A DNA stretch of 64,000 bases from the NCBI RefSeq assembly GCF_003264365.1, contig NZ_PYAK01000007.1:62001-126000 (forward strand). Reading direction: 5' to 3'. Origin of the DNA: Micromonospora noduli (GTDB lineage Bacteria; Actinomycetota; Actinomycetes; Mycobacteriales; Micromonosporaceae). Positions within the stretch are counted from its first letter, which is position 1; each line of letters opens with the position of its first letter. Below the pieces are notes generated by a model, which saw only the letters and a list, made by a program, of their open reading frames with translations, was not told the DNA's origin and did not search any database. Shown one piece after another: positions 23,005 through 31,202 of this stretch. The position numbers and the translations under genes were made by a program.

Positions 23005-23895
23005 TCAGGCCTTGCGCGGGTGGGCGGCGAAGAACTCCCACATCAGGTCGGTGGCGGACAGCCCCGCGGAGGATGCGGCGAGTTGGCCCGTTGTCGCTCC
23101 CGGCCAACTGTGGCCCATGTCGGCGATCGTGTAGACGCTGACCTCGCTGCCGTCCGCGCAGCCCGCCACCGTGTGCGTCACACCCGGCACCCCGGACGCC
23201 TTCGGGCTCGGCCGGCAGCCGAGCCGCTGCTGCCAGGTCCGCATGCCGGCCTGGAAGATCGAGGCGTAGCGGTCCTGGCCGCCGATGAAGGTGATCACGG
23301 AGACCGGGCTCTTCGGCACGTAACTGTCGGCGGTGGTCAGATTTCCGCTGTAACCACCGCTGACCACCCCGATCGCGGCGAACCTGCCAGTGCTCTCCAC
23401 CGCCGTCCGGAAGCTCATGTCGCCGCCGTTCGAGATGCCGGTGAGGAACACGCGGTTCGGGTCCGCGTGCCAGGTCTGCACCAGATGGTCGGTGAGGGCG
23501 TTGAGGAAGCCGACGTCGTCCGCGCCGCCGCAGCAGACCAGCGCGTTGAAGCCACCGCCCTGCCCGTCGGGGTAGGCGACCAGCACGTTGTCCTTGTCGG
23601 CTTTGGCGTCCAGGCCCGCCAACTCCCGCATCGAGGATCCGAGGCCGGGATAGAAGTGCAGCGCGATGACCAGCGCGGAGGGCCTGCCCGGGTCGTACCC
23701 CGGGGGCGCGTGCAGCAAGTAGGTGCGGTCGAGTCCGTTGTGGTGCAGGGTGAGATGGTGGTCACCGGCCGCCGGTCGTTCGCTCGACGCGGACGATGCG
23801 GCTGGCGGGGCCGACGAGGGTTGCCCCCGCTCACCACAAGCTGCGGCAACGACCATGAGGCAGAGCCCCGTCAACACCGCCACTGTTCGCCGCAC
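23005..23895 (-). CDS. Lipid-anchored PHB-depolymerase-like esterase (LpqC-like), 296 aa
   Basis: An alpha/beta hydrolase exported as a lipoprotein: MRRTVAVLTGLCLMVVAAAC has the lipobox AAAC. The mature enzyme carries the nucleophile elbow GISNGGDMSFR, an oxyanion segment ALVIALHFYPG, a Cys pair (LVCCGGADD) and the His motif MGHSWPG. Related proteins are called polyhydroxybutyrate depolymerases or feruloyl esterases, so the real substrate is open. GTG 23893-23895 gives the best signal peptide, with a G-rich site eight bases upstream. A longer in-frame start at 23994 would overlap the divergent regulator gene. Confidence 0.85.
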   Translation of the reverse strand: MRRTVAVLTGLCLMVVAAACGERGQPSSAPPAASSASSERPAAGDHHLTLHHNGLDRTYLLHAPPGYDPGRPSALVIALHFYPGLGSSMRELAGLDAKADKDNVLVAYPDGQGGGFNALVCCGGADDVGFLNALTDHLVQTWHADPNRVFLTGISNGGDMSFRTAVESTGRFAAIGVVSGGYSGNLTTADSYVPKSPVSVITFIGGQDRYASIFQAGMRTWQQRLGCRPSPKASGVPGVTHTVAGCADGSEVSVYTIADMGHSWPGATTGQLAASSAGLSATDLMWEFFAAHPRKA

Positions 23896-23992
23896 GCCGG
23901 CCACCCCCCGTCGACCCCGCAGTCCACACTGGAGAGCGTTCGGCCGCGGATCAACCCTTTCGGTCCTGGGCGAAGGCAGGCAGGCTATTGCC

Positions 23993-25033
23993 ATGCTTCG
24001 CCTCCAGCTCGGGTCGGCCGACCTGTGCCGGGTGCGGTTCGCCGATCGACTGCATCCGGTCGGGATCGCGCTGCTGGCTGGTCAGTGGCTGCGCGATCCC
24101 ACTGTCGCGGCGATGGCGCCGGCCCTGGCCGAGCGTGCGGCAGCGGCCGAGGGCACGGCTGCCGCCCAGGCTGCCACAGCGGTGCTGCGGCACCTGCTGC
24201 CCGACCGGGGACGTCTGCCGGACTTCGTCACTCCCTTCGACGGCCTGGAGTCGGTCGAGGCCGGTCTGGAGGCGATCCGGGCCACCCCGGCGCGGCGGGT
24301 CCGCGCCGAGGTCACCCTGGCCTACGCGGACACGTCGGCCAGCCTGCTGCGGCGGCGGTTCGCGGCGGCCGACCCGGAGGTGCTGGACCTGTTCGGCGGG
24401 GCCGTGCGGACCTGGTTCGACGCGGTGCTCGAACCGCACTGGGCCGAGCTGGTGTCCGCGTACCGTCAGCAGGTGGCATCCGCCAGCCAGCGGCTGGCGC
24501 AGCACGGACTGGCCGAACTCTTCGCGGGTCTGCACCCGGGGATCCGGTGGCGGGAGCCGGTGCTGGAGGTACGCACGTGGTGGGACGGCGATCTCCCCGG
24601 CACCGGCCACGGGATCATCCTGCTGCCCTCACCGTTGGCCGGGCCGCGGCCTCGGGTGCTTGTCGAGCAGGGCTTCCCGATCCTGCTCGTCTACCCGGTG
24701 GTCATGCCCGCGCGCGGGGCTCCCGCCGACGACGATGCCCTCGGTCGGCTGCTCGGCGTCACCCGGGCGCTGGTGCTGCGCCGGCTGGCGACCGACGGCG
24801 GGTTGACCACCACCGTGTTGTCCCGGGCGGTCGGGATCAGTCTCTCCTCGGCCTCGGAGCACGCCCGCGCGCTGCGGACCGCCGGTCTGGTGACCAGCGA
24901 GCGGGAGGGCGGGGCCGTCCGGCATCACCTGACCGCGCTCGGGTTGGGGTTGTTGCGGGGCCGGTCGGGGGACCTGGGCGACTCGTGGCCCACGCCCAAC
25001 CAAGCCGCCGGGTGGCCGCCCGTCCTGCCGTAA
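23993..25033 (+). CDS. Winged-helix (ArsR-like) transcriptional regulator, 346 aa
   Basis: The C-terminal 80 residues form an ArsR-type helix-turn-helix (GLTTTVLSRAVGISLSSASEHARALRTAGLVT) and wing. The first 240 residues are a large helical/mixed domain of the type annotated as DUF5937, which may bind a ligand. The start is ATG 23993, read from MLRLQLGSADLCRVRF. It is divergent from the esterase gene with a 97-base gap, so it may control that gene. Its TAA stop is embedded in the -10 box of ppx. Confidence 0.85.
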   Translation: MLRLQLGSADLCRVRFADRLHPVGIALLAGQWLRDPTVAAMAPALAERAAAAEGTAAAQAATAVLRHLLPDRGRLPDFVTPFDGLESVEAGLEAIRATPARRVRAEVTLAYADTSASLLRRRFAAADPEVLDLFGGAVRTWFDAVLEPHWAELVSAYRQQVASASQRLAQHGLAELFAGLHPGIRWREPVLEVRTWWDGDLPGTGHGIILLPSPLAGPRPRVLVEQGFPILLVYPVVMPARGAPADDDALGRLLGVTRALVLRRLATDGGLTTTVLSRAVGISLSSASEHARALRTAGLVTSEREGGAVRHHLTALGLGLLRGRSGDLGDSWPTPNQAAGWPPVLP

Positions 25034-25036
25034 GGT
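25031..25036 (+). promoter_or_regulatory. -10 box (TAAGGT) for a leaderless ppx transcript
   Basis: TAAGGT contains the stop codon of the upstream regulator gene and is followed by seven bases and the ppx GTG (25044). No Shine-Dalgarno sequence is seen. Confidence 0.55.
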
Positions 25037-25043
25037 TGCTGCC

Positions 25044-25985
25044 GTGACGACGCGTGTGGCGGCCATCGACTGCGGGACCAACTCGATCCGACTGCTGGTC
25101 GCCGACCTGCCCGACGCCTCGGCCGGGCCGCAGGCGCCGCTGGTCGACCTGACCCGGCGGATGGAGATCGTCCGCCTGGGGCAGGGCGTGGACCGCACCG
25201 GCCGACTGGCGCCGGAGGCGATCGAGCGGACCCGGGTGGCGTTGGCGTCGTACGCCGCCGACATCGAGAAGCTGGGCGCGCAGCGGGTGCGGATGTGTGC
25301 CACCTCGGCTTCGCGCGATGCCGCCAACGCCGCCGACTTCACCGAGATGGTGCGGGCCACCCTCGGTGTCGCGCCCGAGGTGGTCAGCGGCGACGAGGAG
25401 GCCCGGTTGTCGTTCACCGGCGCGGTGCGCGGGCTGCCCGCCGACGCGAAGGAGCCGTTCCTGGTCGTCGACATCGGTGGTGGTTCCACCGAGTTCGTGG
25501 TCGGTGACCGGGCCGCCGGGGTGCGGTCGGCGATCTCGGTGGACATCGGCTGCGTCCGGATGACCGAGCGGCACCTGCCCGGTGACCCGCCGACGGCCGA
25601 GCAGGTCGAGGCGGCGCAGGCCGACATCGCTGCGGTGGTGGACCAGGCGCTCGCCGTGGTGCCCGGTCGCGAGGCGGCCACCCTGGTCGGCCTCGCCGGG
25701 TCGGTCACCACAGTGGTCGCCCTGGCGCAGGGGCTGCGGGAGTACGACCCGGAGCGCATCCACCACGCCCGGGTGTCGTACGAGGAGGTCGCCCGGGTGA
25801 CAGCGGAGCTGCTGGGTCAGACCCGTGCGCAGCGGTTGGCGAACCCGGTGATGCACCCGGGCCGCGCCGACGTGATCGGCGCAGGTGCCCTGGTGCTTCG
25901 CGTGATCATGGAGCGGGCCGGGATGCCGTCGGTGGTCGCCTCGGAGCACGACATCCTCGACGGGATCGCCTGGAGCGTCCGGTAA
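25044..25985 (+). CDS. ppx: Exopolyphosphatase, Ppx/GppA family, 313 aa
   Basis: Removes terminal phosphate from polyphosphate, or pppGpp in some members. The ASKHA fold motifs are present: VAAIDCGTNSIRLLVADL (phosphate 1), the ATSASRDAANA region, VVDIGGGSTEFVVG (phosphate 2) and VGLAGSVTTVVALAQGL (adenosine-like). The short single-module form lacks the C-terminal HD-like domain, as in mycobacterial Ppx1/2. It closes the eno block, as Rv1026 does in M. tuberculosis. Confidence 0.95.
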   Translation: MTTRVAAIDCGTNSIRLLVADLPDASAGPQAPLVDLTRRMEIVRLGQGVDRTGRLAPEAIERTRVALASYAADIEKLGAQRVRMCATSASRDAANAADFTEMVRATLGVAPEVVSGDEEARLSFTGAVRGLPADAKEPFLVVDIGGGSTEFVVGDRAAGVRSAISVDIGCVRMTERHLPGDPPTAEQVEAAQADIAAVVDQALAVVPGREAATLVGLAGSVTTVVALAQGLREYDPERIHHARVSYEEVARVTAELLGQTRAQRLANPVMHPGRADVIGAGALVLRVIMERAGMPSVVASEHDILDGIAWSVR

Positions 25986-26000
25986 GCCACCGCGCGCGCG

Positions 26001-26080
26001 GAGTTGATCAACTCGCCTTCATTGAAGTCGTGGTGTCCAGGTGCCTCGGATGCCCCGATTTCCTGAAAACCGAGTCGATC
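26001..26080. repeat. Imperfect palindromic element after ppx (REP/MITE-like)
   Basis: Bases 26006-26038 and 26048-26080 are 33-base arms with 22 matching positions around a 9-base centre. The left edge also holds the perfect 14-bp palindrome gagttgatcaactc (26001-26014). It fills most of the gap between ppx and padR (25986-26122) and could act as the ppx terminator. Similar GATCAACTC-type elements recur in Micromonospora genomes as far as I remember. Confidence 0.65.
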
Positions 26081-26122
26081 AGCGCCCCGGCGCCTCACTG
26101 GCGGCGTGTCGGGGCGGATGCG

Positions 26123-26160
26123 TTGACGCTACTTCGCATTACGCAGTAGTGTGCAATGCG
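26123..26160 (+). promoter_or_regulatory. padR promoter and overlapping operator
   Basis: TTGACG (26123-26128) and TAGTGT (26147-26152), spaced 18 bases, form a good promoter with predicted initiation at 26159-26160. Bases 26135-26160 form a 26-bp palindrome with 20 symmetric positions (CGCATT...AATGCG). It covers the -10 box and the first base of the GTG start. This is a strong candidate for PadR autorepression of a leaderless operon. Confidence 0.65.
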
Positions 26161-26492
26161 TGGACACCACACAGTTGTTGAAGGGCGTGCTTGATCTGGC
26201 CGTCCTGGCCGTGCTCCGAGAGGAGGACGGTTACGGTTACGACATCCTGCGCCGGCTGCGCGAGGCCGGCCTGGAGGAGGTCGGTGACGCCTCGGTCTAC
26301 GGGACGCTGCGCCGCCTCTTCGCCGCCGGCCTGCTCACCACCTACGTCGTGCCGAGCGAATCCGGGCCGCACCGCAAGTACTACTCACTCAACGCCGCGG
26401 GGCGTGACCAGTTGACCCGCTCCGGCAAGCTCTGGCGCTCGTTCGCCACCACAATGGACACTCTGCTCGACGATCGGGGGGTGGCGGCATGA
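26160..26492 (+). CDS. PadR-family transcriptional regulator, 110 aa
   Basis: A small winged-helix repressor: LLKGVLDLAVLAVLREEDGYGYDILRRL, then ASVYGTLRRLFAAGLL and the wing ESGPHRKYYSLNAAG. The start is taken as GTG 26160 (MDTTQLLKG), the usual PadR N-terminus; GTG 26151 would lie inside the operator. The next gene overlaps by four bases (ATGA). The PadR and HAAS-domain membrane protein pair is a widespread two-gene unit, so it probably senses a membrane-related signal. Confidence 0.92.
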   Translation: MDTTQLLKGVLDLAVLAVLREEDGYGYDILRRLREAGLEEVGDASVYGTLRRLFAAGLLTTYVVPSESGPHRKYYSLNAAGRDQLTRSGKLWRSFATTMDTLLDDRGVAA

Positions 26493-27508
26493 CCGTCGCG
26501 GAGCAGGAGATCACCGACTATGTGGCGCGAGTCCGGGCCGCTCTGGCCGACCTGCCGCCCGGGCAACGCGACGAGTTGACCGAGGATCTCGCCGACCACC
26601 TCACCGAGGTCGCCGCCGAGGCCGAGGGCACCCTGGTCGAGCGGTTGGGTGAGCCCGAGACGTACGCCGCCGAGCTGCGCGCCGCTGCCGGCGCCGCGCC
26701 GGGCAGCGGGCGCAACCTCGACCAGCGGGTGGCGAGCGCGATGGCCCGGGTCCGCGGCCGGCTGCGCGCCATGGACACCCGGCTCGGCCCACCCCTGGGG
26801 TACGAGACGGCCAGCGACTTCCTCCGACTGTTGCGCCCGGCCTGGTGGGTGCTGCGCGGTTATCTGGCGGCGATGCTGGTCACCGTGATCACCACCGGTG
26901 GCGAATTCGGGCTACTGCCGAGGTTCGGCGGTGAGCTGCTCGCCGGCCTGATCATGCTGATCGGCTTCGTGCTCGGCTCCATCTGGATCGGTCGCCGTTC
27001 GGCCCAGCTGACCCGCTGGCCGCGCTCGGTCGTGCAGGTCGCCAGCGTGGTGCTGGTGGTCTTCGCGTTCGCCGCGCTGATCCAGGCCGAGGACCGGATG
27101 CGCTACGGCGACTACGGCTACGACCAGACCGCTGTCGACAGCCAGTACGACCGGGTCCGGGACGTCTTCGTCTACGACAGCGAGGGCCGCCTGGTGGAGA
27201 ATGCCCGGCTCTTCGACCAGAACGGCAACCCGATCCGGCTCGGCTACCCGGACTGCTCCGAAGACGCCTATGAAAAGCAGACGCTGCGGGCGTACCCGTA
27301 CTGCCCGGAGCAGGCGCCCTTCGTGCCCCGCGCACCGGGCGCGCCCCTACCGCCTGTGTCGCCCACCAGCACGTCGGACCCGACCAGCACGCCGGACCCG
27401 AGCGGCACACCGGGGGAGACCGGGACGCCGCTGCCGACCGGTACGGCCACCGGCCTGCCGCCGAGCGGAACGCCAACCCCCACGCCCACTCCCACCCCGA
27501 CGCGCTGA
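26489..27508 (+). CDS. HAAS-domain (DUF1700-like) membrane protein, 339 aa
   Basis: Residues 1-75 form the helical HAAS/DUF1700-type module (ITDYVARVRAALADLPPGQR ... LVERLGEPETYAAELRAAAG), which typically partners a PadR regulator. Three hydrophobic segments follow at about 120-145, 150-170 and 185-205. A domain rich in Tyr, Asp and Cys is next (GYDQTAVDSQYDRVRDVFVY). A Pro/Thr/Ser-rich tail of about 55 residues ends in PTPTPTPTR and is probably extracytoplasmic. Translation is coupled to padR. The partner signal is unknown. Confidence 0.85.
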   Translation: MTVAEQEITDYVARVRAALADLPPGQRDELTEDLADHLTEVAAEAEGTLVERLGEPETYAAELRAAAGAAPGSGRNLDQRVASAMARVRGRLRAMDTRLGPPLGYETASDFLRLLRPAWWVLRGYLAAMLVTVITTGGEFGLLPRFGGELLAGLIMLIGFVLGSIWIGRRSAQLTRWPRSVVQVASVVLVVFAFAALIQAEDRMRYGDYGYDQTAVDSQYDRVRDVFVYDSEGRLVENARLFDQNGNPIRLGYPDCSEDAYEKQTLRAYPYCPEQAPFVPRAPGAPLPPVSPTSTSDPTSTPDPSGTPGETGTPLPTGTATGLPPSGTPTPTPTPTPTR

Positions 27509-27639
27509 ACCCAGGGTGTGAACTGGATCATGCTGACGAAGCTGGGAAATAGCTGAACGGACGAGGCGAGCGGGACGGCACCGGAAATCAATGATCGTTA
27601 CGGTGTCGTCTGCTCATCAACCCCTCGGAAGGAACCCCC

Positions 27640-28194
27640 GTGTCAGAGCAGGTCGCACCGCCCCCCGCGCCCGACGCCGCAACCCCTGAGCCGGCCGTCG
27701 AGACGCCGCAAGCGGCCGCGCCGCAGTCTGCCGCGCAGCAGCCGCAGACGCCCGAGCAGCAGCCGGCCGCCGAGCACCAGCCGACGGCCGAGCCGAAGGC
27801 GGAGAAGTCCGGTGCGAAGAAGGCCATCGGCATCGTCGGTGCGGTCCTCGCCGTCGTCGTCATCGCCGGCCTGAAGTTCGGTGTCGCCTCGGCGATCGGC
27901 AACTACTTCAACAAGGACGAGACCGCAGCCGCCAAGACCGGCGACTGCATCGCCGAGCTGCCCGAGATCACCGGCACCGAGCAGGAGGAGGTCGACGGCG
28001 CCAAGGTCGTCGAGTGCACCTCCACCGACGCGGCGTACAGCGTGGTCGGCCGGGTGGACGGCCAGAGCGAGGCGCAGGCCAAGGCCGACACCACCTGCAC
28101 CCAGTTCTTCAAGGAGGGCCAGGAGGGGTACGTCTTCTCCAGCATCGAGCCGGGCAAGACGGGCTACGTGCTCTGCCTGACCAAGAAGGTCTGA
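27640..28194 (+). CDS. LppU/SCO3897-like membrane or secreted protein, 184 aa
   Basis: A cytoplasmic Pro/Gln/Ala-rich tail (1-60) precedes one membrane helix (about 65-90, AIGIVGAVLAVVVIAGLKFGV). A small extracytoplasmic domain follows, with four Cys (GDCIAEL, VVECTST, DTTCTQFF, YVLCLTKK), as in LppU-like proteins. GTG 27640 has GGAAGGA seven bases upstream. It ends at a strong hairpin. The 131-base gap before it shows only this ribosome binding site. Function is unknown. Confidence 0.8.
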   Translation: MSEQVAPPPAPDAATPEPAVETPQAAAPQSAAQQPQTPEQQPAAEHQPTAEPKAEKSGAKKAIGIVGAVLAVVVIAGLKFGVASAIGNYFNKDETAAAKTGDCIAELPEITGTEQEEVDGAKVVECTSTDAAYSVVGRVDGQSEAQAKADTTCTQFFKEGQEGYVFSSIEPGKTGYVLCLTKKV

Positions 28195-28214
28195 CCACAG
28201 CGGTAGCTCGGCAT

Positions 28215-28247
28215 CGACGGCGGCGGGAGCGGACCCCGCCGCCGTCG
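28215..28247 (+). terminator. Perfect 13-bp hairpin after the LppU-like gene
   Basis: cgacggcggcggg (28215-28227) pairs perfectly with 28235-28247 around agcggac, 21 bases past the stop. Confidence 0.8.
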
Positions 28248-28393
28248 GCGTACCCGGAGTCACCGGGGGGCGAACGGGAGGTGAATGCCACTGTTCCGGC
28301 GTCTTCCCGACGGCCGCGCGGCGTGGCAGGCTACCGGCACGTAGGACCACTGGGCGACCAGCCAACGATGACTGACCGCTAGGAGGACGGCCC

Positions 28394-29080
28394 ATGGGCG
28401 AAATGGTGAGCTACCGCAGCAACGGGGGCACGAGCGAGGGGTATCTCGCGATACCCGCCAGCGGCACGGCCAGCCCCGCCGTCATCGTCATTCAGGAATG
28501 GTGGGGTCTGGTCCCGCACATCCGGTCGGTGGCGGACCGGTTCGCCGAGGCCGGCTTCGTCGCCCTCGCCCCGGACTTCTACCACGGTGAGACGACCAGC
28601 GAGCCGGACGAGGCGCAGCGGCTCCTGCTGGCCATGCGGATGGACGAGGCGGCGAAGGACATCGCCGGAGCGGCCGACTATCTCGCCGGGCGGCCCGAGG
28701 TCACCGGTAAGGTCGGTGCCGTGGGCTTCTGCGCCGGTGGCAGCCTGGCCCTCTGGTCGGCCACCATCTCCGAGCGGATCGTCGCGACCGCCGGCTTCTA
28801 TCCCGTGCTGCCCTGGGAGTCGATGCGCCCCGACTGGGCCGACTACGCCGGCAAGGCAGCGGTCATCCACTGCTCCGAAGAGGACGGCACCTCGGCCAAC
28901 GACGGCGTACAGACCGCCCGGCGGGCCATCGAAGAAGCCGGCGGCGACTGCCACCTCTACGACTACCCGGGCACCTCGCACGCCTTCTTCAATGACGACC
29001 GGCCGGAGGCGTTCGACCAGCGCGCCGCCGCCAGCGCCTGGGCCCGCACCCTGGAACTCTTCCGGGCCAAGCTTGGCTGA
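28394..29080 (+). CDS. Dienelactone hydrolase family protein, 228 aa
   Basis: An alpha/beta hydrolase with a Cys nucleophile: [10 protein letters not shown] (Cys113), the acid-loop Glu in QEWWGL (Glu35), a downstream Asp region, and His in GTSHAFFND. These match carboxymethylenebutenolidase-type enzymes. No catechol-pathway genes are nearby, so the substrate is unknown. ATG 28394 has AGGAGG upstream. The uracil-DNA glycosylase TTG start overlaps its 3' end by eight bases. Confidence 0.92.
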   Translation: MGEMVSYRSNGGTSEGYLAIPASGTASPAVIVIQEWWGLVPHIRSVADRFAEAGFVALAPDFYHGETTSEPDEAQRLLLAMRMDEAAKDIAGAADYLAGRPEVTGKVGAVGFCAGGSLALWSATISERIVATAGFYPVLPWESMRPDWADYAGKAAVIHCSEEDGTSANDGVQTARRAIEEAGGDCHLYDYPGTSHAFFNDDRPEAFDQRAAASAWARTLELFRAKLG

Positions 29081-29813
29081 GACGCGTACCCCCGCACAGG
29101 TGGTCGCCCGCGCAGCGCGGGCGACCGACCTGGCCGACCTCGACGCGGCGGTGAGCGACTGCTTCGCCTGCCCGCGGCTGGTCCAGTGGCGGGAGGAGGT
29201 CGCCCGCACCCGCCGGGCCGCCTTCCGCGACCAGGAGTACTGGGGTCGACCGGTGCCGGGCCTCGGCACGGGTGACGCCCGGATCGCCATCCTCGGGCTG
29301 GCGCCGGCCGCACACGGCGGCAACCGCACCGGCCGGATCTTCACCGGTGACCGGTCGGGTGACGTGCTGTTCGCCGCGCTGCACCGGGCCGGGCTGGCCA
29401 ACCAGCCGACCAGCGTCGCCGCCGACGACGGGCTCACAGTGCGCGATCTGCGGATCTTCTCGGCCGTCCGGTGTGCGCCTCCGGACAACAAACCGACCCC
29501 AGTGGAACGGGACACCTGCGCACCCTGGCTGCACCGCGAGGTCACGTTGATCCGGCCCACGCTGCGGGTCGTGGTCGCGCTGGGCGCGTTCGCCTGGGCC
29601 GCGTGGTGGCCGGTGCTCCGCGCGGTGTACGGGCAGCCCCCGCCCAGCCCGCGACCGGTGTTCGGGCATGGGGCACACTGGTCCGGCACGAACGCCCCGG
29701 ACTTGCTCGGCTGCTACCACGTCAGTCAGCAGAACACCTTCACGGGGCGGTTGACACCAGGGATGTTGGACGACGTCTTCGGCCAGGCTAAACAGCTGGC
29801 CGGAGTGGACTGA
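29073..29813 (+). CDS. Family 5 uracil-DNA glycosylase (UdgB), 246 aa
   Basis: Excises uracil and some other deaminated bases from DNA. Motif A is [19 protein letters not shown] and the His motif is [13 protein letters not shown]. Four Cys ([23 protein letters not shown]) are arranged as iron-sulphur cluster ligands. The start is TTG 29073, overlapping the preceding stop; GTG 29100 is an alternative that would shorten the protein by nine residues. It is probably co-transcribed with the hydrolase. Confidence 0.92.
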   Translation: MAETRTPAQVVARAARATDLADLDAAVSDCFACPRLVQWREEVARTRRAAFRDQEYWGRPVPGLGTGDARIAILGLAPAAHGGNRTGRIFTGDRSGDVLFAALHRAGLANQPTSVAADDGLTVRDLRIFSAVRCAPPDNKPTPVERDTCAPWLHREVTLIRPTLRVVVALGAFAWAAWWPVLRAVYGQPPPSPRPVFGHGAHWSGTNAPDLLGCYHVSQQNTFTGRLTPGMLDDVFGQAKQLAGVD

Positions 29814-29835
29814 GACGACGCGTGGGGTGGTGGCG

Positions 29836-30621
29836 ATGACAGACGGAACACGCCCGCCCACACCGGCACCGTCCGCCGATCCCGGTGCGCTGCGGCCGGT
29901 GCTCGGCCTGCTCCGCCGGTGGTGGCCGGTCGGCGCGGTCGCCGCCCTGCTCGCCGGTGCCGCGCTGGCGTCCGCTCACTCGTCGATCGGGGCCAGTCGC
30001 ATTCCGCCGGCCGCGGACAACGTTCCCTGGGTTCCCGAGTACCCGACCGTTGAGCCATCGCCGTCCATCCCGATCGAGCCCCGCGACGCCGGCGAGGCCA
30101 CCCAGGCGCACATCCCGCAGTGGGTCGGCACGGTGGCTGTGGTCCTGCTCGGGCTTGCCATCCTCGCCGCGCTCGGCTACCTCAGCTGGGTCCTGATCCG
30201 GGGCGCACTGCGCCGTACCACCCGGGCACTACCCGCGCAGCGGGCCCGCCGTACCGCCGAGGGCACCGCCCGCGAGGTGGTCGCCGCCCTCGACGCCGGC
30301 CTGGTGGAGCTCGACGACCGGGACACCGACCCCCGGGTGGCGGTGATCGCCTGCTGGGTGCGCCTGGAGGAGACCGCCGCCGCGGCCGGCGTGCCGAGGC
30401 TCGCCGGAGACACCCCCACCGACCTGGTCAGCCGACTCTTGCAGGGCGACCCGGCGGCGGGCGTGCCGGCCATCGCCAGCACCGACGTGCTTGCCGAGTT
30501 CGCGCACGTCTACCGGGAGGCCCGGTACGCCACCCACCCGGTCGGCGAACGCACCCGGGACCAGGCCCGCGCCGCGCTCGGCCGGCTGCGCGGAGAGCTC
30601 ACCGCGGCGGTGACCTCATGA
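29836..30621 (+). CDS. DUF4129 membrane protein, 261 aa
   Basis: Two membrane segments (about 28-50 and 98-120) flank a Pro-rich extracytoplasmic loop. The C-terminal cytosolic DUF4129 region (REVVAALDAGLVELDDRDTD, VIACWVRLEETAAAAG, FAHVYREARYATHPVGERTR) is typical of proteins encoded beside MoxR and DUF58 genes. ATG 29836 is preferred over GTG 29827. The stop overlaps the next start (ATGA). It begins a tightly coupled operon that runs to about 34.3 kb. Confidence 0.88.
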   Translation: MTDGTRPPTPAPSADPGALRPVLGLLRRWWPVGAVAALLAGAALASAHSSIGASRIPPAADNVPWVPEYPTVEPSPSIPIEPRDAGEATQAHIPQWVGTVAVVLLGLAILAALGYLSWVLIRGALRRTTRALPAQRARRTAEGTAREVVAALDAGLVELDDRDTDPRVAVIACWVRLEETAAAAGVPRLAGDTPTDLVSRLLQGDPAAGVPAIASTDVLAEFAHVYREARYATHPVGERTRDQARAALGRLRGELTAAVTS

Positions 30622-31202
30622 GCAGCACCAGCATCGACGATCTGCTCGCGTTCGAGGAGGAGGCCGCGCCGGTCGGTCCGCAGGCGCGCCCGTCCCGATG
30701 GCGTCCCGTGCTGCGCTCGCTCGCGTGGGCCGCCGCGTTGGTAGCGGTCCTGCTGGTCGGCCTCCGCGCGGTGGGCCTCCAGGTTTCGCTGCCCGTACTG
30801 ATCGCCGGGGTGCTCGCCGTGCTGGCGGTCCGCCGGGTCACCGCCCTGCTGGCGCCGCCGCCCCCGCCGCCGCCGGCTCGCCAGGCCGGCGCGGGCGAAG
30901 ACGACGGCAGCTACAACTGGGGCGCCCGGGACGCGCTGCGTGGCGCGATCAACCAGTGGGAACGGCCCCTGGACTGGTCCGCGAACCGAACCGAACGTTT
31001 CACCGAGGTGGTCCTGCCCCGGATCGGTGAACTGGCCGACGAGCGGATGCGGCTGAAACACGGCGTCACCCGTGAGTCGGATCCCGCCCGCGCTCGCGTC
31101 CTGCTGGGTGACCGCCTGTGGACGTTCCTGGAGACCCCGCCTCGCCGCACCCCGTCGCCGCGCGACCTCGCGGTGATCGTCGCCGAACTGGAGAACATCT
31201 GA
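30618..31202 (+). CDS. Membrane protein of the MoxR operon, 194 aa
   Basis: Two adjacent membrane helices (about 32-52 and 56-76) are followed by a run of seven prolines and a conserved-looking cytosolic domain (DYNW-type SYNWGARDALRGAINQWERP, then DRLWTFLETPPRRTPSPRDL). I know no name for the family, but this gene is a regular neighbour of actinobacterial MoxR loci. Both ends overlap neighbours (ATGA before, TGATG after). Confidence 0.82.
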   Translation: MSSTSIDDLLAFEEEAAPVGPQARPSRWRPVLRSLAWAAALVAVLLVGLRAVGLQVSLPVLIAGVLAVLAVRRVTALLAPPPPPPPARQAGAGEDDGSYNWGARDALRGAINQWERPLDWSANRTERFTEVVLPRIGELADERMRLKHGVTRESDPARARVLLGDRLWTFLETPPRRTPSPRDLAVIVAELENI

